From positions 61,631-125,630 of the forward strand of contig CALBSD010000041.1 of the NCBI GenBank assembly GCA_937927625.1: DNA of 64,000 nucleotides, given 5' to 3'. This DNA comes from an uncultured Actinomycetes bacterium. GTDB taxonomy: Bacteria > Actinomycetota > Acidimicrobiia > Acidimicrobiales > Ilumatobacteraceae. A program made the position numbers and the translations under genes. Numbering within the stretch: the stretch's first letter is position 1; each line of letters opens with the position of its first letter. Shown piece by piece: positions 34,223 to 42,621 of this stretch. The notes under the pieces are model-generated. The model worked only from the letters and a program-made list of their open reading frames with translations, searched no databases and had not been told where the DNA came from.

Positions 34223-34246
34223 TATTCAGCCCCGCAGGGCTAAATA
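34223..34246. terminator. Bidirectional terminator-like hairpin
   Basis: TATTCAGCCC pairs with GGGCTAAATA around a CGCA loop, with one mismatch. It occupies the 27-base gap between the convergent LLM and MaoC genes, so it could end transcription from both sides. Confidence 0.7.
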
Positions 34247-34247
34247 C

Positions 34248-34709
34248 TTAGGCTGCGTAGTAGCGGAAGATGACTTCTGCGATGCAAGAAGGCTTTGGTG
34301 CACCTTCAACTTCAAAAGTTGTTTCAAGAGTGACTTGTGCACCACCGTTGATGTCATCGACTGCGAGAACCTTGACGCCTGCACGAAGCTTGGAGCCAAC
34401 GGGGACTGGTGACATGAAACGAACTTTGTTCGCGCCGTAGTTCACGCCCATTGCGATGCCGCCCACAGAGAAAATCTGAGGAAGCAAGACAGGTCCGAGA
34501 GACAAGGTGAGATACCCGTGAGCAATGGGGCCACCGAACGGTGACTGAGCCTTTGCGCGCTCTGGGTCGGTGTGGATCCACTGCTGGTCACCAGTTGCAT
34601 CAGCAAACAGTTGAACTCGAGCCTGGTCGATTTCAAGATATTCGGAATACCCGATGTGTTCGCCGACGAGGGCCTTGAGTGCTGCGAGGTTTTCGATGTG
34701 ACGTGCCAT
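34248..34709 (-). CDS. MaoC-family (R)-enoyl-CoA hydratase
   Basis: This 153-residue single hot-dog domain hydratase adds water across trans-2-enoyl-CoA. The hydratase-2 motif is present: D41 and H46 in ATGDQQWIHTDPE, with GGPIAHGYLTLSLGP after it. NodN/MaoC single-domain proteins of this size are common in actinobacteria. It lies beside acyl-CoA dehydrogenase, acyl-CoA ligase and LLM genes, so it fits the same lipid pathway. The ATG is at 34709. Confidence 0.92.
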   Translation of the reverse strand: MARHIENLAALKALVGEHIGYSEYLEIDQARVQLFADATGDQQWIHTDPERAKAQSPFGGPIAHGYLTLSLGPVLLPQIFSVGGIAMGVNYGANKVRFMSPVPVGSKLRAGVKVLAVDDINGGAQVTLETTFEVEGAPKPSCIAEVIFRYYAA

Positions 34710-34744
34710 GCCTTCAGTGTTGCACAGCGCGCAGCGCCGAGAGG

Positions 34745-35185
34745 TTAACGAAGCCAGGTTTTGACGTAATTGCGACTCATGGAGTGGAGGAGAAGCGCCG
34801 GAAGCGCAACCTCAAACATGAGGTTGATGATGTCTCCAGTGGGGATGACGGACATCGGAGCCCACTGAGATGTCACGAAGCGTGAGAGAAACCGAAGTGT
34901 GAATGGCGAAAAGGCTGCAACGAGGCCGACGATCCAACCAAGTTTCTTGCCGTTCGCCATCAGGAAACCGGCCGCGGGATAAGCCAAAGCGCAAATGATG
35001 GCGAGGATTGAAATAAGTCCACCGGTGGAGCGGCACCATCCGAATGTCCTGCTGATTTGGAAGTAATCAACAAGTGCATATGCACCATCGATGTAGAGCA
35101 ACCAAGTCGCAATCGCAACTGTCTGTGGTTGCATGCGGTCGAACCACTTGCGAAAGTCGAGTTGGGAGAACGCACTGTTTGCCAT
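34745..35185 (-). CDS. Small membrane protein of unknown function
   Basis: This protein of about 146 residues has four hydrophobic segments (for example around VAIATWLLYIDGAYALV, ISILAIICALAYPAAGFLM, LGWIVGLVAAFSPF and a C-terminal helix). I recognise no family. The start is uncertain: ATG 35185 gives MANSAFSQLD; the frame is open to 35230. It lies between maoC and the divergent era gene and shares no obvious motif with either. Confidence 0.65.
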   Translation of the reverse strand: MANSAFSQLDFRKWFDRMQPQTVAIATWLLYIDGAYALVDYFQISRTFGWCRSTGGLISILAIICALAYPAAGFLMANGKKLGWIVGLVAAFSPFTLRFLSRFVTSQWAPMSVIPTGDIINLMFEVALPALLLHSMSRNYVKTWLR

Positions 35186-35244
35186 TCCGTAAGTGTTGCA
35201 TCTCATGCAAGGCACTGGAGTCATTTGCAACTACCCTGTGAGTT

Positions 35245-36084
35245 GTGCGGAGCGGATTTGTGACCTTTGTTGGTCGACCCAATGTTGGTAAGTCGACATT
35301 GTTGAACGCGATCTGTGGTCAGAAGATTTCCATTGTCTCGAATAAGCCGCAGACAACTCGCACGCGCATTCGGGGCGTGTATCACGGCGAAGATGCTCAG
35401 ATTGTTTTTGTTGACACTCCAGGAATTCACAAGCCAGTCACTGCGCTCGGTGAGCGTGTAAATGCAACCGCACTCGACAGCGTGAATGATGTTGATGTCG
35501 TGTGCCTTCTCATTGATGCATGCAAGCCATTTGGTCGTGGTGATCAGTGGGTGGCCGACCACATTGATGTGCGTAATGCATTTGTCATCGTGAATAAGTC
35601 GGACCGTGCGACACGAGAGCAAATGATTTCGCAGCTCCAGGCAACTTCGGTTTTGGAAGCAGCGGAGTATTTCCCTGTATCTGCGCGCACGGGTGAGGGT
35701 GTTCCGGAACTGCTCGCTGCTCTACTTGCAAAAATGCCAGAAGGTCCGGCGTATTACCCACCCGAAATGGTCTCCGACACTGAAGAGGCGCAGTGGGTGG
35801 CGGAATTAGTACGCGAACAACTCTTGGCTGTCCTGAAAGACGAACTTCCATATTCGGTCGCCACCAGAGTGACTGAGTGGGAATGGCCGAAGGTACGTTG
35901 CGAGATTTTGGTCGAACGTGAAAGCCAAAAAGGCATGGTCATTGGCAAGGGTGGAGAACTCTTGAAGTCAGTGGGCCAAAAAGTACGAGCGCAGATGCCC
36001 CCAGGTGCCTACATCGAATTGCACGTTGTTGTTGAGAAGGACTGGCAGCAACGCCCAGACCGCCTCGAACGTCTCGGCTACTAA
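35245..36084 (+). CDS. era: GTPase Era
   Basis: This 279-residue GTPase acts in 16S rRNA maturation and 30S assembly. G1 is GRPNVGKST, G2 region NKPQTTRTRIRG, G3 DTPGIHKP, G4 NKSD, and the C-terminal KH domain has ERESQKGMVIGKGGELLKSVGQKVR. The length is slightly short of 300 but all domains are present. The start is GTG 35245 with a poor ribosome site. Its stop abuts the stop of the convergent helicase gene with no gap. Confidence 0.95.
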   Translation: MRSGFVTFVGRPNVGKSTLLNAICGQKISIVSNKPQTTRTRIRGVYHGEDAQIVFVDTPGIHKPVTALGERVNATALDSVNDVDVVCLLIDACKPFGRGDQWVADHIDVRNAFVIVNKSDRATREQMISQLQATSVLEAAEYFPVSARTGEGVPELLAALLAKMPEGPAYYPPEMVSDTEEAQWVAELVREQLLAVLKDELPYSVATRVTEWEWPKVRCEILVERESQKGMVIGKGGELLKSVGQKVRAQMPPGAYIELHVVVEKDWQQRPDRLERLGY

Positions 36085-37980
36085 TTACTTTTCTTGCGTG
36101 ATGTCGCGCAGAAACTGTTCAACTTCTTCGCGGTTGCGCGTCTTCTTCATCGGCGGCAAAGCATTGAGCAATGTCCATCGATAGCGAGCGCTCGCTAAAC
36201 GATTGTCAAATACTGCGACAACACCTTGGTCTGTCGCAGTGCGAATCAGGCGTCCTGCTGCTTGTGCCAGAGATGTTGCCGCGATGGGAAGGTCGATCTG
36301 GCTGAACGCCTTGTCACGTCCGATGGCTTCTCTCCGTGCTTCGAGAAGCGGGTCACCAGGTACAGGGAAGGGAAGTTTGTCGAGAATGACAAGAGACAAG
36401 GTACGGCCAGGAAGGTCAACGCCTTGGAAGAAAGACTGGGATGCGAAGAGGCACGCACTTTCGTCGGCCATGAACATCTCAATCAGCTTCTGACGTGGAG
36501 AGTCCTTTGGGCTGAGGATGGGAAACTCAAGGCGTTCTCGCATCGCCTCGGTTGCGGCAAAGAGAGCTTTGTTACTGGTGAAGAGCGCGAGTGTGCGGCC
36601 ACCAGCAGCGGTGATGAGAGCTTCCATCTCGTCATAGAGAAAATCGGAGTACTCCGGTGCTTTCCAATCGGGGAATTCTGGAGAGCAATAGAGACGTGAA
36701 TTGCGTTCGTAATCGAATGGACTGTCGACAGTGAGAACTTCGGTGCCTTCTTCGGGAAGACCGACACGATCAGGCATGGAGGTGGGAACAGTTGCGCTTG
36801 TCAGAACCGCAGTGTGTTCATTCCATACGTTCTTGGCAAGAACTTCGCCGACATGTAGCGGACTGATTTTCAACTCAGGACGTTCTTCGGATCCGTCAAC
36901 ATATGCGACATATGCCGCTGTTGTTCCGAGTGCTACGTCGAGGCTCTCGGTGAGACGCATTCCTTGTGTCTGTGCTCGGTAAATGCGTTGCTGAACGGAT
37001 TCATTGTCGGATTTAATTTCACGCAATTCATTAATGAGTGATGAAACCTCTGTACGGATTTGCCCCAGTACTTCGCTGATGTTCGACGGGAGTGGCTGTG
37101 AGAGACGGTTTCCGGCATGGGGGCCGATTGCCCCTGACAAACGCAGGCCAAATTCTTCAAGGCGATTTGTGAGATTGGGGTCAGCAATAACTTTGCGGAC
37201 TGCCGATGCAAACGACGACACACGACCATTTGTCAGCTTGGTGCCGACGGTGTCACTAAGTGTTGACTCCAACTGATGAGCTTCGTCAAAGATGACGATT
37301 TTGTGCTCGGGAAGAATGTTGCCGCCACTAGCAATGTGATTTCCGTACAAATGAATGTTGACAACAACAACGTTCGCTGTTGAGGCTGCATCACGTGCAC
37401 GCTCAGCAAAGCAACTAGCACCTACAGGGCACTTGCTTTTTCCTGGGCATTCATCCATGCCAACGCTGACTGCTTGCTTGGCGCGATCAGATGGAATGCG
37501 GGGAAGTTCCTCGAAGTCGCCGGTTGTGGTTTTGCGGGCCCACTTGACGAGTTCATCAATCTCTTTGTTCACTTTGTCGGAGGTTTCTTCGAACTCCAAC
37601 TGAGCCGACTTATCGGACCGTTCATTCACGCGTTGCAAACAGACGTAGTTGCTCCGCCCCTTCACGACAGCCCATGTGAAGGGCACGCCGATGTGCTCTT
37701 TCAACAAGGGGAGGTCGTTCGTGTTCAGTTGGTCCTGCAATGCCTTCGTGGCAGTGGCAACAACCGCGGTCTCGCCAGAGAGAATTGCAGGAACGAGATA
37801 GCCGAGCGACTTGCCTGTGCCGGTTCCTGCTTGCACGATGATGGAGCGACCAGAGGCGAGTGACTCTGCAATGGCATGGGACATGTCGATCTGTCCTTGG
37901 CGTTCTTCGGAACCTTCGAATGCCGAAGTGACAAGGCGAAGCGCATCGATTGCCTCTTGACCTGCGATGGACTTGCTCAT
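36085..37980 (-). CDS. dinG: DinG/XPD-like Fe-S DNA helicase
   Basis: This 631-residue superfamily 2 helicase has Walker A (QAGTGTGKS) and DEAH box (IFDEAHQLE). Between them lies a cysteine cluster of four (C in YVCLQRV, then CPGKSKCPVGASC), which matches the 4Fe-4S site of XPD/DinG enzymes. Late motifs are SQSFFQGVDLPG and AQAAGRLIRT. DinG-like helicases unwind 5'-3' and resolve R-loops and other structures. The ATG at 37980 overlaps the cis-prenyltransferase stop (ATGA); a frame open to 38088 is a read inside that gene. Confidence 0.9.
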   Translation of the reverse strand: MSKSIAGQEAIDALRLVTSAFEGSEERQGQIDMSHAIAESLASGRSIIVQAGTGTGKSLGYLVPAILSGETAVVATATKALQDQLNTNDLPLLKEHIGVPFTWAVVKGRSNYVCLQRVNERSDKSAQLEFEETSDKVNKEIDELVKWARKTTTGDFEELPRIPSDRAKQAVSVGMDECPGKSKCPVGASCFAERARDAASTANVVVVNIHLYGNHIASGGNILPEHKIVIFDEAHQLESTLSDTVGTKLTNGRVSSFASAVRKVIADPNLTNRLEEFGLRLSGAIGPHAGNRLSQPLPSNISEVLGQIRTEVSSLINELREIKSDNESVQQRIYRAQTQGMRLTESLDVALGTTAAYVAYVDGSEERPELKISPLHVGEVLAKNVWNEHTAVLTSATVPTSMPDRVGLPEEGTEVLTVDSPFDYERNSRLYCSPEFPDWKAPEYSDFLYDEMEALITAAGGRTLALFTSNKALFAATEAMRERLEFPILSPKDSPRQKLIEMFMADESACLFASQSFFQGVDLPGRTLSLVILDKLPFPVPGDPLLEARREAIGRDKAFSQIDLPIAATSLAQAAGRLIRTATDQGVVAVFDNRLASARYRWTLLNALPPMKKTRNREEVEQFLRDITQEK

Positions 37981-38666
37981 GATGTTGTCGTCTTCGTTAG
38001 TGAGGCAAGTGCCTGTTGAAATTCGTTTCGATCGAAGTCGGGCCACGGACGTTCGGTAAAAAAGATGTGCGCACCTTTGATTTGCCACAGCATGAAGTTT
38101 GAAATGCGAGCTTCACCAGATGTGCGCACCAGTAAATCCACGGGCGGCATTTCGGGGTCGTACAAGTTCTCTTGAATAGATGAAGGGGTGACTGCACCCG
38201 TCTGCATAGCCAGGCGGGATGCGCGAACCAGTTCTGCACGGCTCCCGTAATCGAATGCGATGGTGACGGAAAGTCCAGTGTTTGTAGAAGTGTCTGCGAT
38301 GGCCTTGTTGATCGCCTTCTGCACCATCACGGGCGTGCGAGCACCTTTTTCCTGGAAAGGGCGACCAATCCAGCGGGTACGGGCATTATTCCGGTTCATC
38401 TCATCTGTGCGTGCAAAGAGCTTGCGATGCAAGGCGAGGATGTGTCGAACTTCGGTGCGAGGGCGCACCCAGTTCTCGGTGGAGAACCCAAAGGCGGTCA
38501 ACCAGCCGATGTGGGCATCGGAAGCGGCGCGCACAACCTCTGCCAAGGCCTCTTCGCCTGCCGTATGACCCTCTGTGCGGGGAAGACCGCGGCGACGAGC
38601 CCAACGACCATTGCCATCCATGATGCAGGCCACGTGCAACGGAGGGGTGCGGGGTGCAGGGGACAT
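37977..38666 (-). CDS. uppS: cis-Prenyltransferase, predicted catalytic subunit lacking RxG
   Basis: This 229-residue Z-prenyl diphosphate synthase makes the polyprenyl lipid carrier. Family motifs are HVACIMDGNGRWA with catalytic D17, EGHTAGEEAL, AFGFSTENWVRP, FDYGSRAEL, and RTSGEARISNF (R181, R187). Two things differ from homodimeric enzymes. The segment usually read as AYAEL after LLWQ is KGAHI (H200 in place of the Glu), and the protein ends in ALASLTKTTTS without the RRFGG-type RxG motif that contributes to the active site. Human DHDDS also lacks the Glu at this place (SHSC) and works only with NgBR. The divergent gene at 38745 supplies a matching partner. Confidence 0.92.
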   Translation of the reverse strand: MSPAPRTPPLHVACIMDGNGRWARRRGLPRTEGHTAGEEALAEVVRAASDAHIGWLTAFGFSTENWVRPRTEVRHILALHRKLFARTDEMNRNNARTRWIGRPFQEKGARTPVMVQKAINKAIADTSTNTGLSVTIAFDYGSRAELVRASRLAMQTGAVTPSSIQENLYDPEMPPVDLLVRTSGEARISNFMLWQIKGAHIFFTERPWPDFDRNEFQQALASLTKTTTS

Positions 38667-38744
38667 GGTCTACACACCCTAGTAAGGGGAGGTGTCGGGG
38701 TAGATGCAAGTGGCTGGGGTGTGTGGGCGTGTGAGAATGGTTGA

Positions 38745-39365
38745 GTGCCAGGACTCGCCGAACCCCAGGAAAATGGTCTCGACCATGTGGTGGTCGTCGG
38801 GGGCACTCCCGCTGAATGGCTAGCAATGTCTGCACAAGAGTGGTCGACTCGTTTGTCGTCGGTGGCGAGAGGTGCTGCTGTGGAAGGTGCTCATTGGGTC
38901 ACCGTTCTGCCGCATCATGGTGATGAATTCTCTGATGTAGAGCGATCCCAATTCGCGCATATTCTTTCGGGCCTCACCCAAGTGACGGTCGTGGAGGCTC
39001 CGCATGGTCAACGGTTTGTCTGGCAGGGAACATCAGGTCCTCGCGTTGTTGTTGATCCCGTTGCAGATGGCCATTTACGTTTTGCAGCCACAGTTGAAGC
39101 GTTACGTCAAAAAGGAGTGACTCCTGATGATGTGGACGAAGTGGTTCTTTCTGAATCGATCTTGTTTCCGGCCCAGATTGAACCAGACCTCGTCGTTGTT
39201 CTCGGTCCAGCGAATCAGATTCCACAGTCAATGGTCTGGGAGCTCGCATACAGCGAGTTGGTGTTCATCGATCTTGCATGGTCGTTGTTTGATGCAAGTC
39301 ATCTTGAACTTGCAATCGACGACTTCAATCGCCGTCACAGGCGTTTTGGCGGTCTTGACTCGTGA
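38745..39365 (+). CDS. NgBR-like cis-prenyltransferase pseudoenzyme subunit (predicted)
   Basis: This 206-residue protein aligns by eye with the UppS fold but is degenerate. The catalytic MDGNGRW position reads VGGTPAEWL, with no Asp, and the RTSGE.R segment reads VLGPANQIPQS. Its C-terminal third keeps the family pattern: PDLVVVLGP (147-155), WELAYSEL, then FNRRHRRFGG (199-203 are RRFGG), an RxG motif absent from the neighbour. Human NgBR has a similar PDLVLKFGP segment and an RLGK end. The start is GTG 38745 (uncertain; GTG codons further in are possible). The gene overlaps recO (GTGA) and so belongs to a recO-glyS unit, divergent from the catalytic subunit gene 78 bases away. The role as an activating subunit is inferred. 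Confidence 0.78.
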   Translation: MPGLAEPQENGLDHVVVVGGTPAEWLAMSAQEWSTRLSSVARGAAVEGAHWVTVLPHHGDEFSDVERSQFAHILSGLTQVTVVEAPHGQRFVWQGTSGPRVVVDPVADGHLRFAATVEALRQKGVTPDDVDEVVLSESILFPAQIEPDLVVVLGPANQIPQSMVWELAYSELVFIDLAWSLFDASHLELAIDDFNRRHRRFGGLDS

Positions 39366-40081
39366 GCGTGTACCGCGACAATGCTGTCGTGCTCGGTTCG
39401 TACAAGTTCGGTGAAGCAGATCGCGTTGTCGTTTTGCTCACAGAGCAACATGGAAAAATTCGCGCTGTTGCAAAAGGTGTCCGCAAGACAAAGTCGTCTA
39501 TTGGTGCACGTCTTGAGCCGATGAGCCATGTTGATATCTCGCTGCGAAGTGGTCGAGAGCTCGACACCGTCGATCAAGTAAAACTGATTCACGCACACCA
39601 GCGATTGAGGGATGATTTCGACCGCTTGCGTCAAGGTCTTTCAATGGTGGAAGCGATGAACAAAATCACTCCGGATCGTGAACCTGTTCAGCACTTGTAT
39701 GAATTGCTGTCTCGTGCGTTGCACGCATTAGACGAACGGCCTGCGCCGCTCATGCTTGCATCATTCTTCTGGCGTCTTCTCTCCATTGAAGGCCATACGC
39801 CTCAACTCGATGTCTGCGTTGCCTGCGGCGAAGAAGGGGAGTTGGTGTCGTTTGACGTGCTGGAGGGCGGAGCGCATTGCGGGTCGTGCCGCACGGGTGT
39901 GCCCATTTCGCCTCAGGCATTGGCGATTGTGCGACTCATCTTGGGCGGCAAGATGAACGAAGCATTGGCGTTGCCTGAGTCCATGCCGGTCAATGAGGTG
40001 AACCATCTAGCAATGGAGGCAATGGAGGCACATCTTGAGCGTCGTCTCAGAAGCCTCGGTGTGTTCGACCGCCACTTGTAG
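39362..40081 (+). CDS. recO: DNA repair protein RecO
   Basis: This 239-residue protein of the RecFOR pathway loads RecA on gapped DNA. It has an N-terminal OB fold (VYRDNAVVLGSYKFGEADRVVVLLTEQHGKIRAVAKGVRK), a helical core, and a zinc site with two CxxC pairs (CVACGEE and CGSC). The start is GTG 39362, overlapping the upstream TGA. The glyS start follows 12 bases downstream. Confidence 0.94.
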   Translation: MSVYRDNAVVLGSYKFGEADRVVVLLTEQHGKIRAVAKGVRKTKSSIGARLEPMSHVDISLRSGRELDTVDQVKLIHAHQRLRDDFDRLRQGLSMVEAMNKITPDREPVQHLYELLSRALHALDERPAPLMLASFFWRLLSIEGHTPQLDVCVACGEEGELVSFDVLEGGAHCGSCRTGVPISPQALAIVRLILGGKMNEALALPESMPVNEVNHLAMEAMEAHLERRLRSLGVFDRHL

Positions 40082-40093
40082 GCTTGTCCTCCT

Positions 40094-41401
40094 ATGCCAG
40101 CCAAAGACCTCGACCAGATCGTCAATCTGTGTAAGCGCCGTGGATTCGTTTACCCCAGTGCAGAGATCTACGGCGGGTTTCGCTCGTCGTACGACTACGG
40201 CCCCTTGGGCTCTCTCATGTTGCGCAACGTCAAGGAATCCTGGATTCGCACCATGGTGCAGCAACGTGACGACACCGTTCTTATTGATGCGGCCATCCTT
40301 GGCCCTCCACAGGTCTTTGAAGCATCTGGACACCTTGCGAACTTCTCTGATCCGTTAGTCGACTGCACTGTTTGTAAGCGTCGCTTCCGTGAAGATCACA
40401 TTGAAGAGCGTGACTGCCCACAAGGCAAGAAGGGCTGTGAGTTCACAGAATCCCGTGCCTTCAACTTGATGTTCAAGACAACAGCTGGTCCTGTCGAAGG
40501 GTCAGGTGCCGATGTGTACATGCGTCCTGAAACTGCACAGGGCATGTTTGTGAACTTCGCCAATGTCTTGCAGACAAGCCGTAAACGTCCACCGTTCGGT
40601 ATCGCTCAAGTTGGTAAGAGCTTCCGTAACGAGATCACTCCAGGAAACTTCATCTTCCGTACGCGTGAGTTTGAACAAATGGAAATGGAATTTTTCGTTC
40701 CTCCTGCTGAAGGTCCGAAGTGGTACGAGTACTGGTGCCAGGCTCGACTTGATTGGTATGTCGAACTGGGAATCCCTCGAGAGATGTTGCGTATTCGTCC
40801 GCATGATGCTGACGAACTGTCTCACTACTCAGCAGGAACAAGCGACGTCGAGTTCATGTTCCCATGGGGTTGGGGAGAGCTTGAAGGTATTGCCCAGCGA
40901 ACCGATTTTGACCTCACGCAGCATTCCAATGCCTCCGGTCAGAAGTTGGACTTCTTTGATCAGGCGACGAACGAGCGATACATCCCGTATGTCATTGAGC
41001 CAGCTGCTGGTGCAAACCGCACGATGGCTGCTTTCTTGTTGGCTGCCTACGACGAAGACATCGTGAACGACGAAGCACGCACCGTTTTGCGCTTGCATCC
41101 ACGACTTGCTCCGTACAAGGTGGCCGTATTGCCGCTGTCAAAGAAGGACACATTGTCTCCATTGGCACGCGAGATCTATGGCAAGTTGTCGCAGCGTTAC
41201 ATGTGTGACTATGACGAAACGCAGGCCATTGGTCGCCGCTATCGCCGTCAAGACGAAATCGGCACGCCTTTGTGCGTCACGGTTGACTTCGACTCTCTCG
41301 AAGACAATGCGGTCACAATCCGCCATCGCGACTCCACCGAGCAAGTGCGAGTGCCAATTACTGAACTGTTGGACAACGTTTCCAGCATTCTTGGCTTCTA
41401 G
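40094..41401 (+). CDS. glyS: Glycyl-tRNA synthetase (dimeric, class II)
   Basis: This 435-residue class IIa synthetase of the homodimeric type charges tRNA-Gly. Early segments are RRGFVYPSAEIYGGFRSSYDYGP, a Cys-containing insert (CTVCKRRF, ERDCPQGKKGCEF), motif 2 QVGKSFRNEITPGNFIFRTREFEQMEMEF, and motif 3 AAGANRTMAAFLL. The C-terminal anticodon domain has DETQAIGRRYRRQDEIGTPLCVTVDF. The length matches short actinobacterial GlyRS. Confidence 0.96.
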   Translation: MPAKDLDQIVNLCKRRGFVYPSAEIYGGFRSSYDYGPLGSLMLRNVKESWIRTMVQQRDDTVLIDAAILGPPQVFEASGHLANFSDPLVDCTVCKRRFREDHIEERDCPQGKKGCEFTESRAFNLMFKTTAGPVEGSGADVYMRPETAQGMFVNFANVLQTSRKRPPFGIAQVGKSFRNEITPGNFIFRTREFEQMEMEFFVPPAEGPKWYEYWCQARLDWYVELGIPREMLRIRPHDADELSHYSAGTSDVEFMFPWGWGELEGIAQRTDFDLTQHSNASGQKLDFFDQATNERYIPYVIEPAAGANRTMAAFLLAAYDEDIVNDEARTVLRLHPRLAPYKVAVLPLSKKDTLSPLAREIYGKLSQRYMCDYDETQAIGRRYRRQDEIGTPLCVTVDFDSLEDNAVTIRHRDSTEQVRVPITELLDNVSSILGF

Positions 41402-41434
41402 TCACATCGCAGTAGCCGTGTAGTTTGTATTCAT

Positions 41435-41447
41435 CGCCACAGTGGCG
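41435..41447 (+). promoter_or_regulatory. Inverted repeat ahead of the small monooxygenase-like gene
   Basis: CGCCAC a GTGGCG is a perfect 6-1-6 repeat between the glyS stop and the ATG at 41470. It is too tight to be a classical terminator and lies 22 bases before the start codon, so an operator or leader stem is possible. A TAGTTTGTAT-like stretch lies just upstream. Confidence 0.35.
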
Positions 41448-41469
41448 GTGGATGACAGATGGAGACATC

Positions 41470-41775
41470 ATGAGCCAAGTAGTTGCACTCGTAAAGATGC
41501 CAGCCGCACCAGGCAAGGGTAAGGAATTGGCTGAGGCCATGAATTTCGCGCTTGAAAACGTGAAGTCCGAAAATGGCACTCGCTACTACATCATCCACGT
41601 TGACAATGCCAACGAAGACGTCCTCTGGATGTACGAGATGTACGAAGCTCAGGCTGACATGGACGCCCACATGAGCTCCGACTGGTTCAAGCAGCTCGGT
41701 CCAATGATCGGTGGCCTCTTCGGTGGTGCTCCTGAATTCCACATGTTGACACCACTTGGTGGCAAGGGACTCTGA
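41470..41775 (+). CDS. Antibiotic-biosynthesis-monooxygenase-fold protein
   Basis: This 101-residue ferredoxin-like alpha/beta protein of the ABM fold starts with VVALVKMPAAPGKGKELAEAM and has the family pattern NEDVLWMYEMYEAQADMDAHMSSDWF. ABM proteins are small monooxygenases, heme-associated proteins or sensors; function cannot be assigned. The ribosome site is GGAGACATC before ATG 41470. It lies before trpC with a 25-base gap and may share its transcript. Confidence 0.8.
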   Translation: MSQVVALVKMPAAPGKGKELAEAMNFALENVKSENGTRYYIIHVDNANEDVLWMYEMYEAQADMDAHMSSDWFKQLGPMIGGLFGGAPEFHMLTPLGGKGL

Positions 41776-41800
41776 TCCGTTCGGATCGGTTCATCATCAG

Positions 41801-42580
41801 ATGACCCGCACATATCTCGACAACATTCTTGACCATCATCGTGCTCGCGCTGCGGCCGATGATCGAGTTCTTGATGTTCTTATCGAGGAATCTTTGGCGT
41901 GTGTTCCACCGCGTGGTTTTGCGCAGGCAATTTCTGCAACACCGCATCTTGCCGTTATCTCTGAGATCAAACGTCGTTCCCCTTCGAAAGGGGAACTCAA
42001 CGCTGGGCTTGATCCGGCGTTGATGGCGAAGAACTATCAGGCAGGTGGGGCATCGTGTCTCTCGGTGCTCACAGATGTTCCCCATTTTGGTGGTTCAGTT
42101 GCTGACCTTCAAGCCGCACGGGCTGCCTGTTCACTTCCCGTGATTCGCAAAGACTTCACTGTTGACGCGCGTGATGTCTGTGATGCACGCATCATGGGTG
42201 CCGATTGCGTTCTCTTGATTGCGGCCGCACTTAGTGCGACTGAACTTTCCGAGTTTCTTCAACTTGCTCGACGCATTGACATTGATGCATTGGTGGAAGT
42301 TCATGATGAGGCCGAATTGGCCATTGCTCTTGATGCTGGGGCAACGCTGATTGGTGTGAATCAACGCGATCTCGTGACCTTCAATGTGGATCAGGAACGC
42401 GCAGTGCGCATGGGTTCATTGATTCCATCGCACTTAGTCAAGGTGGCGGAATCTGGTGTCCGCGGGCGTGAGGATGCACTTGCTCTGCGTGCTGCTGGTT
42501 ATGACGCAGTTCTGGTGGGCGAACATCTTGTGACCGCCGCGAATCCATCCCAGGCATTGACGGACCTCTGCGTCGATTAA
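41801..42580 (+). CDS. trpC: Indole-3-glycerol phosphate synthase
   Basis: This 259-residue TIM-barrel enzyme closes the indole ring in tryptophan synthesis. Motifs are AVISEIKRRSPSKGEL with the catalytic Lys, FGGSVADLQAAR, PVIRKDFTVDARDV, GADCVLLIAAAL, LVEVHDEAELA, IGVNQRDLVTF, and VAESGVRGREDAL. ATG 41801 is the best start; the open frame goes back to 41756 without need. First of four trp genes in a row. Confidence 0.95.
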   Translation: MTRTYLDNILDHHRARAAADDRVLDVLIEESLACVPPRGFAQAISATPHLAVISEIKRRSPSKGELNAGLDPALMAKNYQAGGASCLSVLTDVPHFGGSVADLQAARAACSLPVIRKDFTVDARDVCDARIMGADCVLLIAAALSATELSEFLQLARRIDIDALVEVHDEAELAIALDAGATLIGVNQRDLVTFNVDQERAVRMGSLIPSHLVKVAESGVRGREDALALRAAGYDAVLVGEHLVTAANPSQALTDLCVD

Positions 42581-42621
42581 TTGCTCGGTCTCAGTCCGTA
42601 TTCGGGCTACCGTGACAATTG

